DNA of 64,000 nt from Mesorhizobium_G sp050247155 (GTDB taxonomy: Bacteria; Pseudomonadota; Alphaproteobacteria; Rhizobiales; Rhizobiaceae), in contig JBFWUS010000023.1 in NCBI GenBank assembly GCA_050247155.1, positions 4,542-68,541 of the forward strand, given 5' to 3'. The notes beneath the pieces are model-generated. The model did not search any database, was not told the origin of the DNA, and saw only the letters and a program-made list of their open reading frames with translations. Below are positions 17,522 to 26,739 of this stretch, piece by piece. The first letter of the stretch is position 1, and every line of letters begins with the position of its first letter. The position numbers and the translations under genes are program-made.

Positions 17522-17628
17522 GCGACGAACCCACCATCCTGAAAAATGCCATTTGAAAACAGGCGCGAACGTTAGGGAATGAAGGCGGTCAGGTCAAGGA
17601 GACAGGATCAATATGAACGCGATTCGTC

Positions 17629-18600
17629 CTACCATCGAACCAAAACCGCGCCCCAGGTGAAGCCTCCCCCCATCGCTTCGAGCAGGACAAGATCGCCTTT
17701 TTTGATACGTCCGTCGCCGACGGCGACTGCAAGAGCAAGCGGAACCGAGGCTGCCGACGTGTTGCCGTGCAGATTAACCGTAATCACAACCTTCTCGTCG
17801 GCGATCCCCAGCTTTTTCGCCGACGCATCGATGATGCGTTTGTTTGCCTGATGCGGCACGAACCAGTTCAAGTCTTCCGGGCCGATGCTCGCCTGGCTGA
17901 AAGTCGCCTCCACCACGTCTGTGATCATGCCAACCGCGTGCTTGAACACGTCGCGGCCTTCCATGCGCAGGTGGCCGACCGTTCCGGTCGTCGATGGCCC
18001 GCCATCGACCAGCAGCTTGTCCTTGTGCACGCCGTCGGAGCGCAGACTGGCAGCTAGAACGCCGCGATCGGCGATCGTGCCCTCGCCTTCGGCCGCCTCG
18101 AGCACCAGCGCTCCGGCGCCGTCGCCGAACAGAACGCAGGTCGAGCGGTCCTGCCAGTCGAGAATGCGCGAGAAGGTTTCGGAGCCAATCACCAGCACAC
18201 GCTTCGCCAATCCTCCGCGAATATAGAGATCAGCCGTGGTGATCGCATAAACGAAGCCGCTGCACACCGCTTGCATGTCGAAAGCAAAGCCATGCCGCAT
18301 GCCAAGCCGGTTCTGGATATCGACAGCGGTGGCCGGGAACGTATTGTTCGGGGTCGATGTCGCCAGAACGATCAGGTCGATATCGTCAGGCGTCATTCCT
18401 GCATCATCGAGTGCGGCCCGCGCAGCGGCTTCACCCAAGGAGGCGGTCGTTTCGTCGTCGGCGGCGATATGGCGCTGGCGTATGCCGGTTCGCTGGGCGA
18501 TCCACTCGTCAGAGGTTTCGACCATACCCTCGAAATCGGCATTCTTCATGACGCGGCGCGGCAGGGACAATCCCACGCCACGCACCACTGATCGTATCAC
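17629..18600 (-). CDS. fabH: 3-oxoacyl-ACP synthase III
   Basis: Starts fatty-acid synthesis by condensing acetyl-CoA with malonyl-ACP. Seen: catalytic Cys in MQAVCSGFVYA (about residue 113), His in WFVPHQANKRI and Asn in VNLHGNTSAASVP; C-terminal GGGFTWGAVLVRW. 323 residues, full length. It begins 11 bases after plsX ends, so plsX-fabH form an operon. Confidence 0.97.
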   Translation of the reverse strand: MIRSVVRGVGLSLPRRVMKNADFEGMVETSDEWIAQRTGIRQRHIAADDETTASLGEAAARAALDDAGMTPDDIDLIVLATSTPNNTFPATAVDIQNRLGMRHGFAFDMQAVCSGFVYAITTADLYIRGGLAKRVLVIGSETFSRILDWQDRSTCVLFGDGAGALVLEAAEGEGTIADRGVLAASLRSDGVHKDKLLVDGGPSTTGTVGHLRMEGRDVFKHAVGMITDVVEATFSQASIGPEDLNWFVPHQANKRIIDASAKKLGIADEKVVITVNLHGNTSAASVPLALAVAVGDGRIKKGDLVLLEAMGGGFTWGAVLVRW

Positions 18601-18611
18601 GGACGTTTCCC

Positions 18612-19679
18612 CTATCCATCTTCTTGTTCTGTGGCTTCCTCACGTGGTCCCGCTGTCTGCGGATACCGCGCGTGGAAGAGGTCGAGATCGGCCTCGATCC
18701 TGTCGAGCAGGCGGTTGCGCACCATGTCGTAGGCGAGATCGATCGCCGCTGCAAAGCTCTCGGCATCCGCGCCGCCATGGCTTTTTACCACGATGCCGTT
18801 GAGGCCAAGGAAAACGCCGCCATTGGCGCGGCGCACATCCATTTTCTCACGCAGGAAATCAAACGCGCCCTTGGCGAAAACATAACCGATCCTGGCCATC
18901 AGAGTCCGGCTCATCGCCGAGCGCAGATATTCAGCGATCTGCCGTGCGGTGCCTTCGGCGGTCTTCAGCGCAATGTTGCCGGCAAAGCCTTCGGTGACGA
19001 CGACATCCACCGTACCCTTGCCGATATCATTGCCCTCAACGAAGCCGTGATAGCTCATCGAACTCAAATTCGCGGCCCGCAGCATGCGTCCGGCATCCTT
19101 GACCTCTTCCTGACCCTTTACTTCCTCGACGCCAACATTGAGCAGACCGACGCTGGGCCGTTCGTTTTCGAACAGCGCGCGCGACATGGCCGCGCCCAGA
19201 ATGGCGAAATCGATCAGTTGCTGCGCATCGGCGCCGATCGTCGCGCCGACATCCAGCACCACGCTTTCATTGCGCAGCGTCGGCCAGATGGCCGCAATGG
19301 CGGGACGTTCGATGTTTGCCATGGTGCGCAGGCAGAATTTGGCCATCGCCATCAGCGCGCCGGTGTTTCCGGCGGATACACAGGCGTCGGCCTCGCCGGT
19401 CTTCACCGCTTCGATCGCCTTCCACATCGACGACTTCCAGCGGCCATGCCGCAAGGCCTGGCTAGGCTTGTCGTCCATGCCGACGGCGACGTCGCAGTGG
19501 ATGATCTCAGTGATAGGCACGAGCGATGGCAGGCCGGCGATGACCGGCCGCACCACCTCCTCGCGGCCATAGACCAGGAATCGGATGTCGCCGCGACGCT
19601 CGGCGATGGTAACCAGGCCCGGCAGGATCGTCGCCGGTCCGTGGTCTCCGCCCATGGCATCGATGGAAATTTTGATCAC
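18612..19679 (-). CDS. plsX: Phosphate acyltransferase PlsX
   Basis: Makes acyl-phosphate from acyl-ACP at the membrane surface for phospholipid synthesis. Seen: ISIDAMGGDHGPATILPG at the start, SAGNTGALMAMAKF and the VVTEGFAGNIALKT segment; 355 residues. Immediately upstream of fabH. A 116-base gap separates it from DUF177, enough for an own promoter. Confidence 0.96.
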   Translation of the reverse strand: MIKISIDAMGGDHGPATILPGLVTIAERRGDIRFLVYGREEVVRPVIAGLPSLVPITEIIHCDVAVGMDDKPSQALRHGRWKSSMWKAIEAVKTGEADACVSAGNTGALMAMAKFCLRTMANIERPAIAAIWPTLRNESVVLDVGATIGADAQQLIDFAILGAAMSRALFENERPSVGLLNVGVEEVKGQEEVKDAGRMLRAANLSSMSYHGFVEGNDIGKGTVDVVVTEGFAGNIALKTAEGTARQIAEYLRSAMSRTLMARIGYVFAKGAFDFLREKMDVRRANGGVFLGLNGIVVKSHGGADAESFAAAIDLAYDMVRNRLLDRIEADLDLFHARYPQTAGPREEATEQEDG

Positions 19680-19795
19680 GCGTTAGTCATCTCGTTAGCT
19701 GCATCGCTTAGAAGACGCATCGCGCCTCAAACAGCGGCGAAAATAGACGTTTTGGGCGGCCGTACAACAGCGATTTCCCGATTGTGGACAGAGCC

Positions 19796-20362
19796 TCACT
19801 CCTTGCGCAGCAGAGAGGCCAGCTTTTCACCAAAGGCGCTGCCTTGCCGTGCTTCATCGTCATCCGGCTTGCCAGATTTCAACGTCGCCCCTTCCTTGCG
19901 CGGATAGGGATTTATGCCCAGGCCAAAAAACTCCTCTGCCAAAGCCCCAACGTCGATCGAATCGCCTTCGAAGACTTCCGGGCTGTCTTCGCCTTCGGCA
20001 TCCAGCACTATCTCGCCCCCGCCTTCGAAGCCAAGCCGACCCAATTTCGAGTCGTGTGGCAAAAACAGCGAATCGATCTCTTCGTCGATATGGTCGGGCA
20101 CGGGCTCAAGCGTCACGACGCAAGCCTGCACGACATCGGCTTCGACATTGCCGCTGACGCAGATGCCGTTGCGCTTCCACGGCGCGACCAACAGCTTGGC
20201 CTCCAAGCGTTCCACTTCTAGCAATCCATGGACATCGGCCAGCGCTTTTCTCTGCTCTTCGGTCGCGCTGATCGTCACCGGCATTCCTTTTTGAGGTAGC
20301 CGCAGGACATTAACCCGAAACGAGATCGGGCTGGTCTCTTCGTGGTCGTGGTGATGTTTCAC
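19796..20362 (-). CDS. DUF177/YceD-family protein
   Basis: Protein of 188 residues related to YceD, a factor linked to 23S rRNA accumulation that elsewhere is encoded with rpmF-plsX. Seen: the conserved core VSGNVEADVVQACVVTLEPV and the acidic DEEIDSLFLP segment. The start is a GTG at 20362: it follows AGGAGG by five bases and gives the family N-terminus, while the open frame upstream to 20596 lies over the chaperone gene. rpmF (L32) is not here. Confidence 0.85.
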   Translation of the reverse strand: MKHHHDHEETSPISFRVNVLRLPQKGMPVTISATEEQRKALADVHGLLEVERLEAKLLVAPWKRNGICVSGNVEADVVQACVVTLEPVPDHIDEEIDSLFLPHDSKLGRLGFEGGGEIVLDAEGEDSPEVFEGDSIDVGALAEEFFGLGINPYPRKEGATLKSGKPDDDEARQGSAFGEKLASLLRKE

Positions 20363-20372
20363 CTCTGCCTCC

Positions 20373-20906
20373 TCAAGGCGCTGGATATCGAAGGCGACCC
20401 GCCTCAATCTCGGTCGAGCGTTGTTCAGCGAGATCGCTCGCGGCGGCCTGAACATAGGTAGCCAAGTCGGCTGCCTCCGGCCATTCGGCGATTTCAGGGC
20501 GGATGTTGCGGCGCAGCGCTTCGGCCAGAGCGCCCTCATCTTCAGCGTCCAGCGCGCCGCCATAGGCCTCGGCACGGCCGTAAAACATGCGTGCAAGTTT
20601 TTTCATGCGTTTCGGCACACCGACATCGCCGATGCCCAATTCACGCAGCGAATGGTCGACTTCGAGGAAAAACGTATCCGTAATTTCCTGCGCGATGGCC
20701 GCTGTTGCCCCCGTTTCCCCGCGCGTGCGGCGCAAGAACAGGAAGATGTGCAGCGACATCATCTCGAAACGCCCGAGCGGCGTATCGGGCACGTTCCAGT
20801 CGGAATAAAATTTCGGCTGCCGCGCCGACGCCACGATTGTGGCATACAGCGCCTCGACAATCGCCTGATTGGCGCGGCGTTCGCGGCCGAGCAGGCGCTG
20901 GAACAT
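20373..20906 (-). CDS. Ubiquinol-cytochrome c chaperone family protein
   Basis: Protein of 177 residues of the CBP3/UQCC1-like family, which assists cytochrome bc1 assembly. Seen: ALYATIVASARQPKFYSDWNVPDTPLGRFEMMSLH near the N-terminus and DHSLRELGIGDVGVPKRMKK, both typical of the domain. It ends 10 bases before the DUF177 start, so the two are co-transcribed; bamE diverges from it. Confidence 0.9.
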   Translation of the reverse strand: MFQRLLGRERRANQAIVEALYATIVASARQPKFYSDWNVPDTPLGRFEMMSLHIFLFLRRTRGETGATAAIAQEITDTFFLEVDHSLRELGIGDVGVPKRMKKLARMFYGRAEAYGGALDAEDEGALAEALRRNIRPEIAEWPEAADLATYVQAAASDLAEQRSTEIEAGRLRYPAP

Positions 20907-21012
20907 GGGGATAAACCTCCGCTTGGAAAGTCCGCCAGACGCCCTTATTGCATCGGCGTTTGGGCTGGTTTACCGCTTTTGCGGCTTCGTTCAAGCGCGA
21001 GGCGCTTCGTCG

Positions 21013-21549
21013 ATGGAGTTGTTGTTGAAAGCTTCGAATTTCAAGGGCTTTGCCGCGAGCCGGCGAATGACCGGTCTTGCCTGCGCCGTTGCCGGCGTTT
21101 CGTTACTTGCCGGCTGCAACACCTCGAAAACCTTTGGCGATCTTTCGCCCGGCGAAACCATTACACAAGGCTATGTCATCGACCAGGCAGCGATCGATTC
21201 CGTGCCGGTCGGGTCCAGCCGCGAACAGGTCATCTTGTCGCTGGGAAGTCCCTCGACCACCGCTACGTTCGACAACGAGGTCTTCTATTACATTTCTCAG
21301 ACGCGCAAACGTCGCGCCGCCTTCGCGGCCGCCCGGCTCGTCGACCAGCGCATCCTGGCAGTCTACTTCGGAGAGGATGGACGCGTCACGCAGCTTGCCC
21401 ACTATGGCACGAAGGATGGCAAGGTGTTTGATTTCATCTCGCGCACCACACCAACGGGCGGCAAGGACCAGACGTTTATCGGGCAGCTTCTTGCGGGCGG
21501 AGCGAAACCGAATCCGCTCGGCGGGGCTGGCGGCTTGCCAGGCTCCTAG
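21013..21549 (+). CDS. bamE: Outer-membrane assembly lipoprotein BamE
   Basis: Small lipoprotein of the BAM complex. Seen: signal peptide with lipobox LLAGC (acylated Cys at residue 35), then the BamE/SmpA domain with VPVGSSREQVILSLGSPS and YFGEDGRVTQLAHYG; 178 residues with a Gly/Pro-rich tail. The ATG at 21013 was chosen because it begins the lipoprotein signal; an open frame to 20869 overlaps the divergent chaperone. Confidence 0.92.
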   Translation: MELLLKASNFKGFAASRRMTGLACAVAGVSLLAGCNTSKTFGDLSPGETITQGYVIDQAAIDSVPVGSSREQVILSLGSPSTTATFDNEVFYYISQTRKRRAAFAAARLVDQRILAVYFGEDGRVTQLAHYGTKDGKVFDFISRTTPTGGKDQTFIGQLLAGGAKPNPLGGAGGLPGS

Positions 21550-21693
21550 GGTCAGCCGCAATCTGTTGCCTGCCCCTGCCCCTCCTCAGAGGCGCTTAGC
21601 CATTCGTATACCATCGCTGCGCTTCGACTCGCGCAATTCAGTGGTCAGTAACCGCTCTGCCTGAACAACTGTCCAACGGACAGGAGGCGGGGC

Positions 21694-22065
21694 ATGAACC
21701 AGATCGTGTTTCTCGATCAGACCGGCGCGCGGCGGCCGGTCAAGAACATCGTCATGGACTGGCAGGACGGCGTGCCGTGCACGGTGCGCGAGCTGATCAG
21801 CGAGCGCGTACGCATCGAGCATGACCGCTTCCGCATGCCCGACGCCAACGCCGAGCTGGACGCCTTTCTTTATGCGCCCAACATTCGGCACTTCACCAAG
21901 ATGCCGGCTGAGCAAGCTGTCGATCTGGCGTTGTCGGCGTTCGAACGCAACGCGTACGTGCTGTTCGTCGGCCGCAAGCAGTTGACCGATCTCGACGACG
22001 TCGTGGTGATCGAACCGCGCACGGAAGTGACTTTCATCAAACTGATGCCGCTGGTGGGGGGCTGA
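21694..22065 (+). CDS. Predicted ubiquitin/MoaD-like beta-grasp protein with C-terminal Gly-Gly
   Basis: Protein of 123 residues, not assignable to a named family by eye. The pattern fits a beta-grasp fold: two N-terminal strands (residues 2-8 and 15-23), a helix (30-45), an inserted segment (46-72), a second helix (73-85), then strands at 87-93, 103-106 and 111-117. It ends EVTFIKLMPLVGG followed at once by the stop, strongly recalling the MoaD/ThiS/ubiquitin tails that end in Gly-Gly. AGGAGG lies seven bases before the ATG. The DUF4132 gene starts 3 bases after the stop. The fold is inferred from pattern only. Confidence 0.6.
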   Translation: MNQIVFLDQTGARRPVKNIVMDWQDGVPCTVRELISERVRIEHDRFRMPDANAELDAFLYAPNIRHFTKMPAEQAVDLALSAFERNAYVLFVGRKQLTDLDDVVVIEPRTEVTFIKLMPLVGG

Positions 22066-22068
22066 ACG

Positions 22069-25000
22069 ATGGCGATCGATTGGCTGGGCAAGCTGCGCAG
22101 CATGGCGCAGACCGCGTCGGGCGTGTTGCAGGATGCCGCGCGGCAAGCCGAAGGGCGCGACCGCGACGAGACGCGGAGAAACCAGGACGCCGCCGACCAG
22201 GCGAATCTTGCAAGACGGGCCGCGCAATTAACCGGCCGTTCGGCAGTTGCGGGAGCGTTTGGCCAGCAATCAAACTCCGCGCGTCGGCCGGATCAAGCCG
22301 ACAGCGTGAGACCGTCCGCGATCGGCGATCCGTCGGCGCGGCTGTCAGCCATCTTGCAAGAACGGAGCGCCATGGCCGAGAGGCTCAAAAAAGTCGAGGA
22401 CGCCGCCAACGCCGAGATCAAGCGCCGTGTCGACGGCCGGCAGGGGTCCGATTATCACAAGGCCTACACCGCCGCGGCGAATGAATTCTGGGCGCCGGTG
22501 ACGCGCCTGCGCCACGAAAAACAGGAGCGCGACAGGGTCTGCGATCGCGAAGAGGCGGCCTTGCTGAAAACGTTGCCGCCTTCATCCGGTCTACAGGCCC
22601 TGGCCGACCTTATCCTCATGCCGGAAGGCGGCTTTCGGTTCGGTTCCTACCTGACCGCCGAGTACAAGCAGTCGCTGCGGGCGCTATCGCCCGAGAGACG
22701 CGGCGAGCTATTCGACGTCATCGACCTGGCTCAAAGGACGCTGAATTGGGGAGACGCCCCGATAAAATGCGTCACGCATATGCTGCCAATATGGTCGGTG
22801 AGCCGCATCGGAGTTGGCGCTGAATTGGTGCGCGCGGAATTGTTGCAGGGTGGGTTCGAGATGACCCCTGAACGCGCGATCTTGGCACTTTCCATGCTTG
22901 CAAATGAAAAGACGGCGCTCAGGATAAAGAGGTGGGCGACGGATAAATATACGGCGAAGCAAAATCTGCACGCCATTCGCGACATCGAACGCGCGGTCAA
23001 GAAAGGGTTGTTCGACCTGCCCGACACGGCGAGAGAGGATGCCGGCCGGATCGTCGAACTGATGGGCGAGGATCGCTACAATAGGGGCGGTCGAGGTGGC
23101 CCCGAACGCACCGATGTCCCGGTCATCAAGACCCTGCGCGTTCTTGCCGGAACCGGACAACAGCAGAATTTCTACCAGCGGGTGAAGGACTATCCCGCCA
23201 CCCAGTTTCCCAATCTCCAGCTCATCATGCCGACCCCGGAAAAAGCCACGTTCTGGGACGACGTACTCGTCGAGTTTGGCATGATGCACGACGATTTCAT
23301 GCGAGCGCGCAGTGGCATCCGCGAGGCCAATTGGCTGTTCGACCGCCGCCTGTTCGACGAGAAATTCGGACCTCATGACGGCAAAGGCGTTTTCAGTTTC
23401 GGCTGGTGGACACGCGATACCAAGGGCGAGGAAGGTTTCGACAAGGACTACAACAGCTATGCCAGCAAGGTTTTCGCTGGCCAGTCCGAGTTTGCCGACA
23501 AAGCGGTGATGACGCCGGCTTACACAGCCGAATTGCGCGAACAGGCAAAAACGGTCGCCAAGGATTGGCCATACCTCCACAGCGGTCCGGGCGTACCCTT
23601 TATCAAACTCTTTGAACTGGATGGGAATGACCCGCAGGGCGCACTCATCAGTCACCTTGCGACAGCCGCAGACGGTCCGCCGACGGCGACCTGGCTCAAG
23701 GAAACGGACAAGGCGCTGAACGCGGCCGGCAGCGAATCTGCACTGGATGCCTTCAAGTCGTGGGCTGCCTCACTCTTTGTCTTCACGATGCCAGAGGTTG
23801 ACGAGCAACTTTTCAGCGACCTGTCGCGATACTCCAGCGCGTTCTCGCAACATGGCGTACGCTATTGGCCAGCCGAACTACCTGCCGAGGGCACGGAGGC
23901 TTATCGGCTTGCAGTGCGCCAGTCGGCGCTGAAAGTGCTGCTCGCGCCGGGCTATGCCTTCCGCGCGGCGCCCGGTAACACGGCCAGGTGGAAAAGCAGT
24001 TCCTACCAGATCTACAGTTCTCCATCAGAGAATAACCTCGCCGTCATCCGAGGCATCGCGCTGGCGCTTTCGCGCTATCCATCCGCGCAAGCGACGCCGT
24101 TGCTGGAAGAGATGGCGGCCAAGATGATCGTGAGGGACGATCGCGGCCGGCAGTACATTCGCGCCGACAAGGGTTTTGCGACCTGCATATGGTCGCTCGG
24201 CGAGACCGGTACGCGCGAGGCCGCTGAAGCGCTCGGCCGCTTGCGCCGAAAGACAGCCGACAAGAAAGCGATAGCGGCGATCAACCGGGCGCTTGCGAAA
24301 GCCGGCGACGAACTAGGCCTGCCCGTGGACGAAATGCAGGAACTCGCCATGGCCGATTGGGGCATCGGCGACGACGGCGTCCGCATCGAACAGCTCGGCG
24401 AACTGATGGCGGAGTTGCGCGTCACATCGTCGAAGAAAGCGGAACTGCGCACCATCGACGCGAAGGGGAAGTCATCGCGTGGCATTTCCAAAGCCTTCAA
24501 GGCCCTGGAAGGCGGCACGGAAATAGCCGCCGAGCTCGAAGAAGCGGTGAAAGACATCGCCGAGATCCTGCCAGAGGCGCGGCGACGACTGGAGCGCTCC
24601 TGGCGCGAGGCCCGGTCCTGGACATATGCCGGCTGGCAAGACCGCATCATGGGCAACGGCCTGCTCAGGATGCTCGCCGAACGTCTGATTTGGCGATTCG
24701 AAGGACCCGACGGCACATCCTTCGTGGCCATTCCGAACCGTGGGGCGCTGCTGGACCACAACGCGGCTCCCTGCCCGCAGCCTGACGATGGCTGGACTGT
24801 CCACCTCTGGCATCCGCTCGACAGCGACTCCAAAACCGTCGAGGCCTGGCGCACTCATCTGATCGGCAGGCGAATCCGTCAGCCAATCATTCAGGCCTGG
24901 CGGCCGATCTATGTGCTGACCGAGGCCGAACTGAACACGCGCACCTACTCCAACCGCTTCGCCGCCCACGTGCTTGAACAGGCGCCGGCGATGGCGATGC

Positions 25001-25770
25001 TGAAATCGCGGGGCTGGCAGGCCTTCAACCGCACCATGCAGGGCAACAGCGCCGAGCATGAGCGCGTGCGCGTGATCCTGCCGCACTACAAGGTGGCCAC
25101 GGAATATTGGGTGTCCGGCGTCGGCACGCGTATCCAGGACGGCAAGGCGGCCGAGGCCGGCGGCGAGCTCTATGCCTTTATCGCGACGGACCGCGTGACA
25201 TTCTACGCGCTCGATGCAAAGGGCCAAAAGCCGGAAGGCGAACCTATCCCGGTCAATGCCGTGCCAGCGCGCGCCTTCACGGAGATCCTATACGACATCG
25301 ACACCATCGTCGGCCGTACGTCGATCGGCAACGACCGACATTGGCAGGATGGCGGCGCCAACGCTCGCCATCCCGTCTCGGAGAATGTGCAGTTCGTCGG
25401 CTATCGCGACCGCTATTCTTCGGGCAAGTCGAGCGAACTGGCAAACGCCCGCCGCGCAGTCATCAAGTCGCTGCTACCCAGCATGGCGATCGCGGAACAG
25501 TGCTCGATCGGCGACGACCATCTGATCGTCGACGGCAAATTGAATTCGTACAAAATCCATTTCGGCTCGAGCAACATCCGCATCATGCCGAACGACCAGT
25601 ATCTGTGCATCGTGCCGAAGCGCGAAGCTTCCGAACGCGTTAGCTACGTGCCGTTCGAAGGCGACGAGATTTTATCGGTCATCCTATCGAAAGCGATCAT
25701 GCTGGTCGACGACGACAAGATCGAGGACGCCAGCATTCTGCACCAACTGCGCCGCATAAAGGCAGCGTAG
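22069..25770 (+). CDS. Large DUF4132 domain protein (MolR/YehI-like)
   Basis: Cytoplasmic protein of 1233 residues without signal or membrane segments. The first 800 residues look largely helical. The DUF4132 region lies at about 845-1010, with WQDRIMGNGLLRMLAERLIW, WRPIYVLTEAEL (about 945) and TYSNRFAAHVLEQ (about 960), as in E. coli YehI/MolR-type proteins. The molecular function is unknown. The ATG at 22069 follows GGGGGG-rich sequence and is 3 bases after the upstream small gene, so the two form a unit. It ends convergent with the MBL gene 11 bases away. Confidence 0.82.
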   Translation: MAIDWLGKLRSMAQTASGVLQDAARQAEGRDRDETRRNQDAADQANLARRAAQLTGRSAVAGAFGQQSNSARRPDQADSVRPSAIGDPSARLSAILQERSAMAERLKKVEDAANAEIKRRVDGRQGSDYHKAYTAAANEFWAPVTRLRHEKQERDRVCDREEAALLKTLPPSSGLQALADLILMPEGGFRFGSYLTAEYKQSLRALSPERRGELFDVIDLAQRTLNWGDAPIKCVTHMLPIWSVSRIGVGAELVRAELLQGGFEMTPERAILALSMLANEKTALRIKRWATDKYTAKQNLHAIRDIERAVKKGLFDLPDTAREDAGRIVELMGEDRYNRGGRGGPERTDVPVIKTLRVLAGTGQQQNFYQRVKDYPATQFPNLQLIMPTPEKATFWDDVLVEFGMMHDDFMRARSGIREANWLFDRRLFDEKFGPHDGKGVFSFGWWTRDTKGEEGFDKDYNSYASKVFAGQSEFADKAVMTPAYTAELREQAKTVAKDWPYLHSGPGVPFIKLFELDGNDPQGALISHLATAADGPPTATWLKETDKALNAAGSESALDAFKSWAASLFVFTMPEVDEQLFSDLSRYSSAFSQHGVRYWPAELPAEGTEAYRLAVRQSALKVLLAPGYAFRAAPGNTARWKSSSYQIYSSPSENNLAVIRGIALALSRYPSAQATPLLEEMAAKMIVRDDRGRQYIRADKGFATCIWSLGETGTREAAEALGRLRRKTADKKAIAAINRALAKAGDELGLPVDEMQELAMADWGIGDDGVRIEQLGELMAELRVTSSKKAELRTIDAKGKSSRGISKAFKALEGGTEIAAELEEAVKDIAEILPEARRRLERSWREARSWTYAGWQDRIMGNGLLRMLAERLIWRFEGPDGTSFVAIPNRGALLDHNAAPCPQPDDGWTVHLWHPLDSDSKTVEAWRTHLIGRRIRQPIIQAWRPIYVLTEAELNTRTYSNRFAAHVLEQAPAMAMLKSRGWQAFNRTMQGNSAEHERVRVILPHYKVATEYWVSGVGTRIQDGKAAEAGGELYAFIATDRVTFYALDAKGQKPEGEPIPVNAVPARAFTEILYDIDTIVGRTSIGNDRHWQDGGANARHPVSENVQFVGYRDRYSSGKSSELANARRAVIKSLLPSMAIAEQCSIGDDHLIVDGKLNSYKIHFGSSNIRIMPNDQYLCIVPKREASERVSYVPFEGDEILSVILSKAIMLVDDDKIEDASILHQLRRIKAA

Positions 25771-25781
25771 CCGAACGTTGC

Positions 25782-26657
25782 CTACAAAGCGCCCAGCGGG
25801 AATTTGAGGTAGCGCCGGCCGTTGGCTTCCGGCTCGGGAAGCCGGCCGCCATTCATGTTCACTTGCAAAGCATGCAGGATGAGGCGCGGCATCGCCAACG
25901 TTCGGTCGCGCGCCTCACGCGTTCGAACAAAGCCGGCCTCCGTCTGGCCGGTCGCGACGTGAACGTTGCTCTTCTTCTGCTCAGCGACAGTCGTTTCCCA
26001 TTGGGCCGGACGCCCGCCCGGCTGGTAGTCGTGGCCGGTGAAGAGCCGCGTCTGGTCCGGCAACGCCAGGATGCGCTGGATCGACCGCCACAGACTGAGC
26101 GCGCTGCCGCCAGGGAAATCCGCCCGCGCAGTGCCGCTGTCGGGCATGAACATCGTGTCGTGGATGAAAGCGGCGTCACCGAAGACGTAGGTGATCGAGC
26201 AAAGCGTATGCCCCGGAGAAAACAGCACTTCAGCCTGTGTTTCACCGAGCGAAAAAGCCTCGCCGTCGGCGAACAGCCTGTCCCATTGGGAGCCGTCGGC
26301 TGGAAAATCGGGAAGGTTGTAGATGTCCTTCCAGAGTTTCTGCACTTCGACGATCTTGTCGCCGATGGCCGTCGGCGCGCCGGTCTTGCCCTTCAGGTAC
26401 TGCGCTGCGGAGAAATGATCGGCATGTGGGTGGGTGTCGAGAATCCACGCCACCTCCAGCCCTTCTTGCGCGACATAGGCCAGCAGCGCATCGGCATTTT
26501 TGGTCGACACCGTGCCGGCCTTTTCGTCGAAATCGAGCACGGGATCGACGATGGCACAGCGCTTCGTCGCCTCGTCGACGACGACATACTGGATCGAGCT
26601 TGTGGCCGGGTCGTAGAAGCCGGCCACGCGCGGCGACGCCTTTTTCGACACGATCAT
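25782..26657 (-). CDS. MBL-fold hydrolase, persulfide-dioxygenase-like
   Basis: Metallo-beta-lactamase-fold protein of 291 residues. Seen: metal motif THPHADH (about residues 75-81), SPGHTLCSI with the second His set, a conserved Asp in AFIHDTMFMPD, and FTGHDY near residue 208. The arrangement resembles ETHE1/Blh-type enzymes, which oxidise glutathione persulfide in sulfide detoxification. No rhodanese domain is fused. Lies 82 bases downstream of the peroxiredoxin gene in the same direction. Confidence 0.85.
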   Translation of the reverse strand: MIVSKKASPRVAGFYDPATSSIQYVVVDEATKRCAIVDPVLDFDEKAGTVSTKNADALLAYVAQEGLEVAWILDTHPHADHFSAAQYLKGKTGAPTAIGDKIVEVQKLWKDIYNLPDFPADGSQWDRLFADGEAFSLGETQAEVLFSPGHTLCSITYVFGDAAFIHDTMFMPDSGTARADFPGGSALSLWRSIQRILALPDQTRLFTGHDYQPGGRPAQWETTVAEQKKSNVHVATGQTEAGFVRTREARDRTLAMPRLILHALQVNMNGGRLPEPEANGRRYLKFPLGAL

Positions 26658-26739
26658 CCCCCCATGACGGGTTTGATCATGCCGTTCTTCTCAAAGTTGC
26701 GCCAGAGCCTTCGGCCGGCTCCGACGCGGTGGCTTTAAA

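Noticed and set aside
18624..19907. 427-codon open frame on the plus strand
   Set aside because: Antisense to plsX and the end of the DUF177 gene; no recognisable motif.
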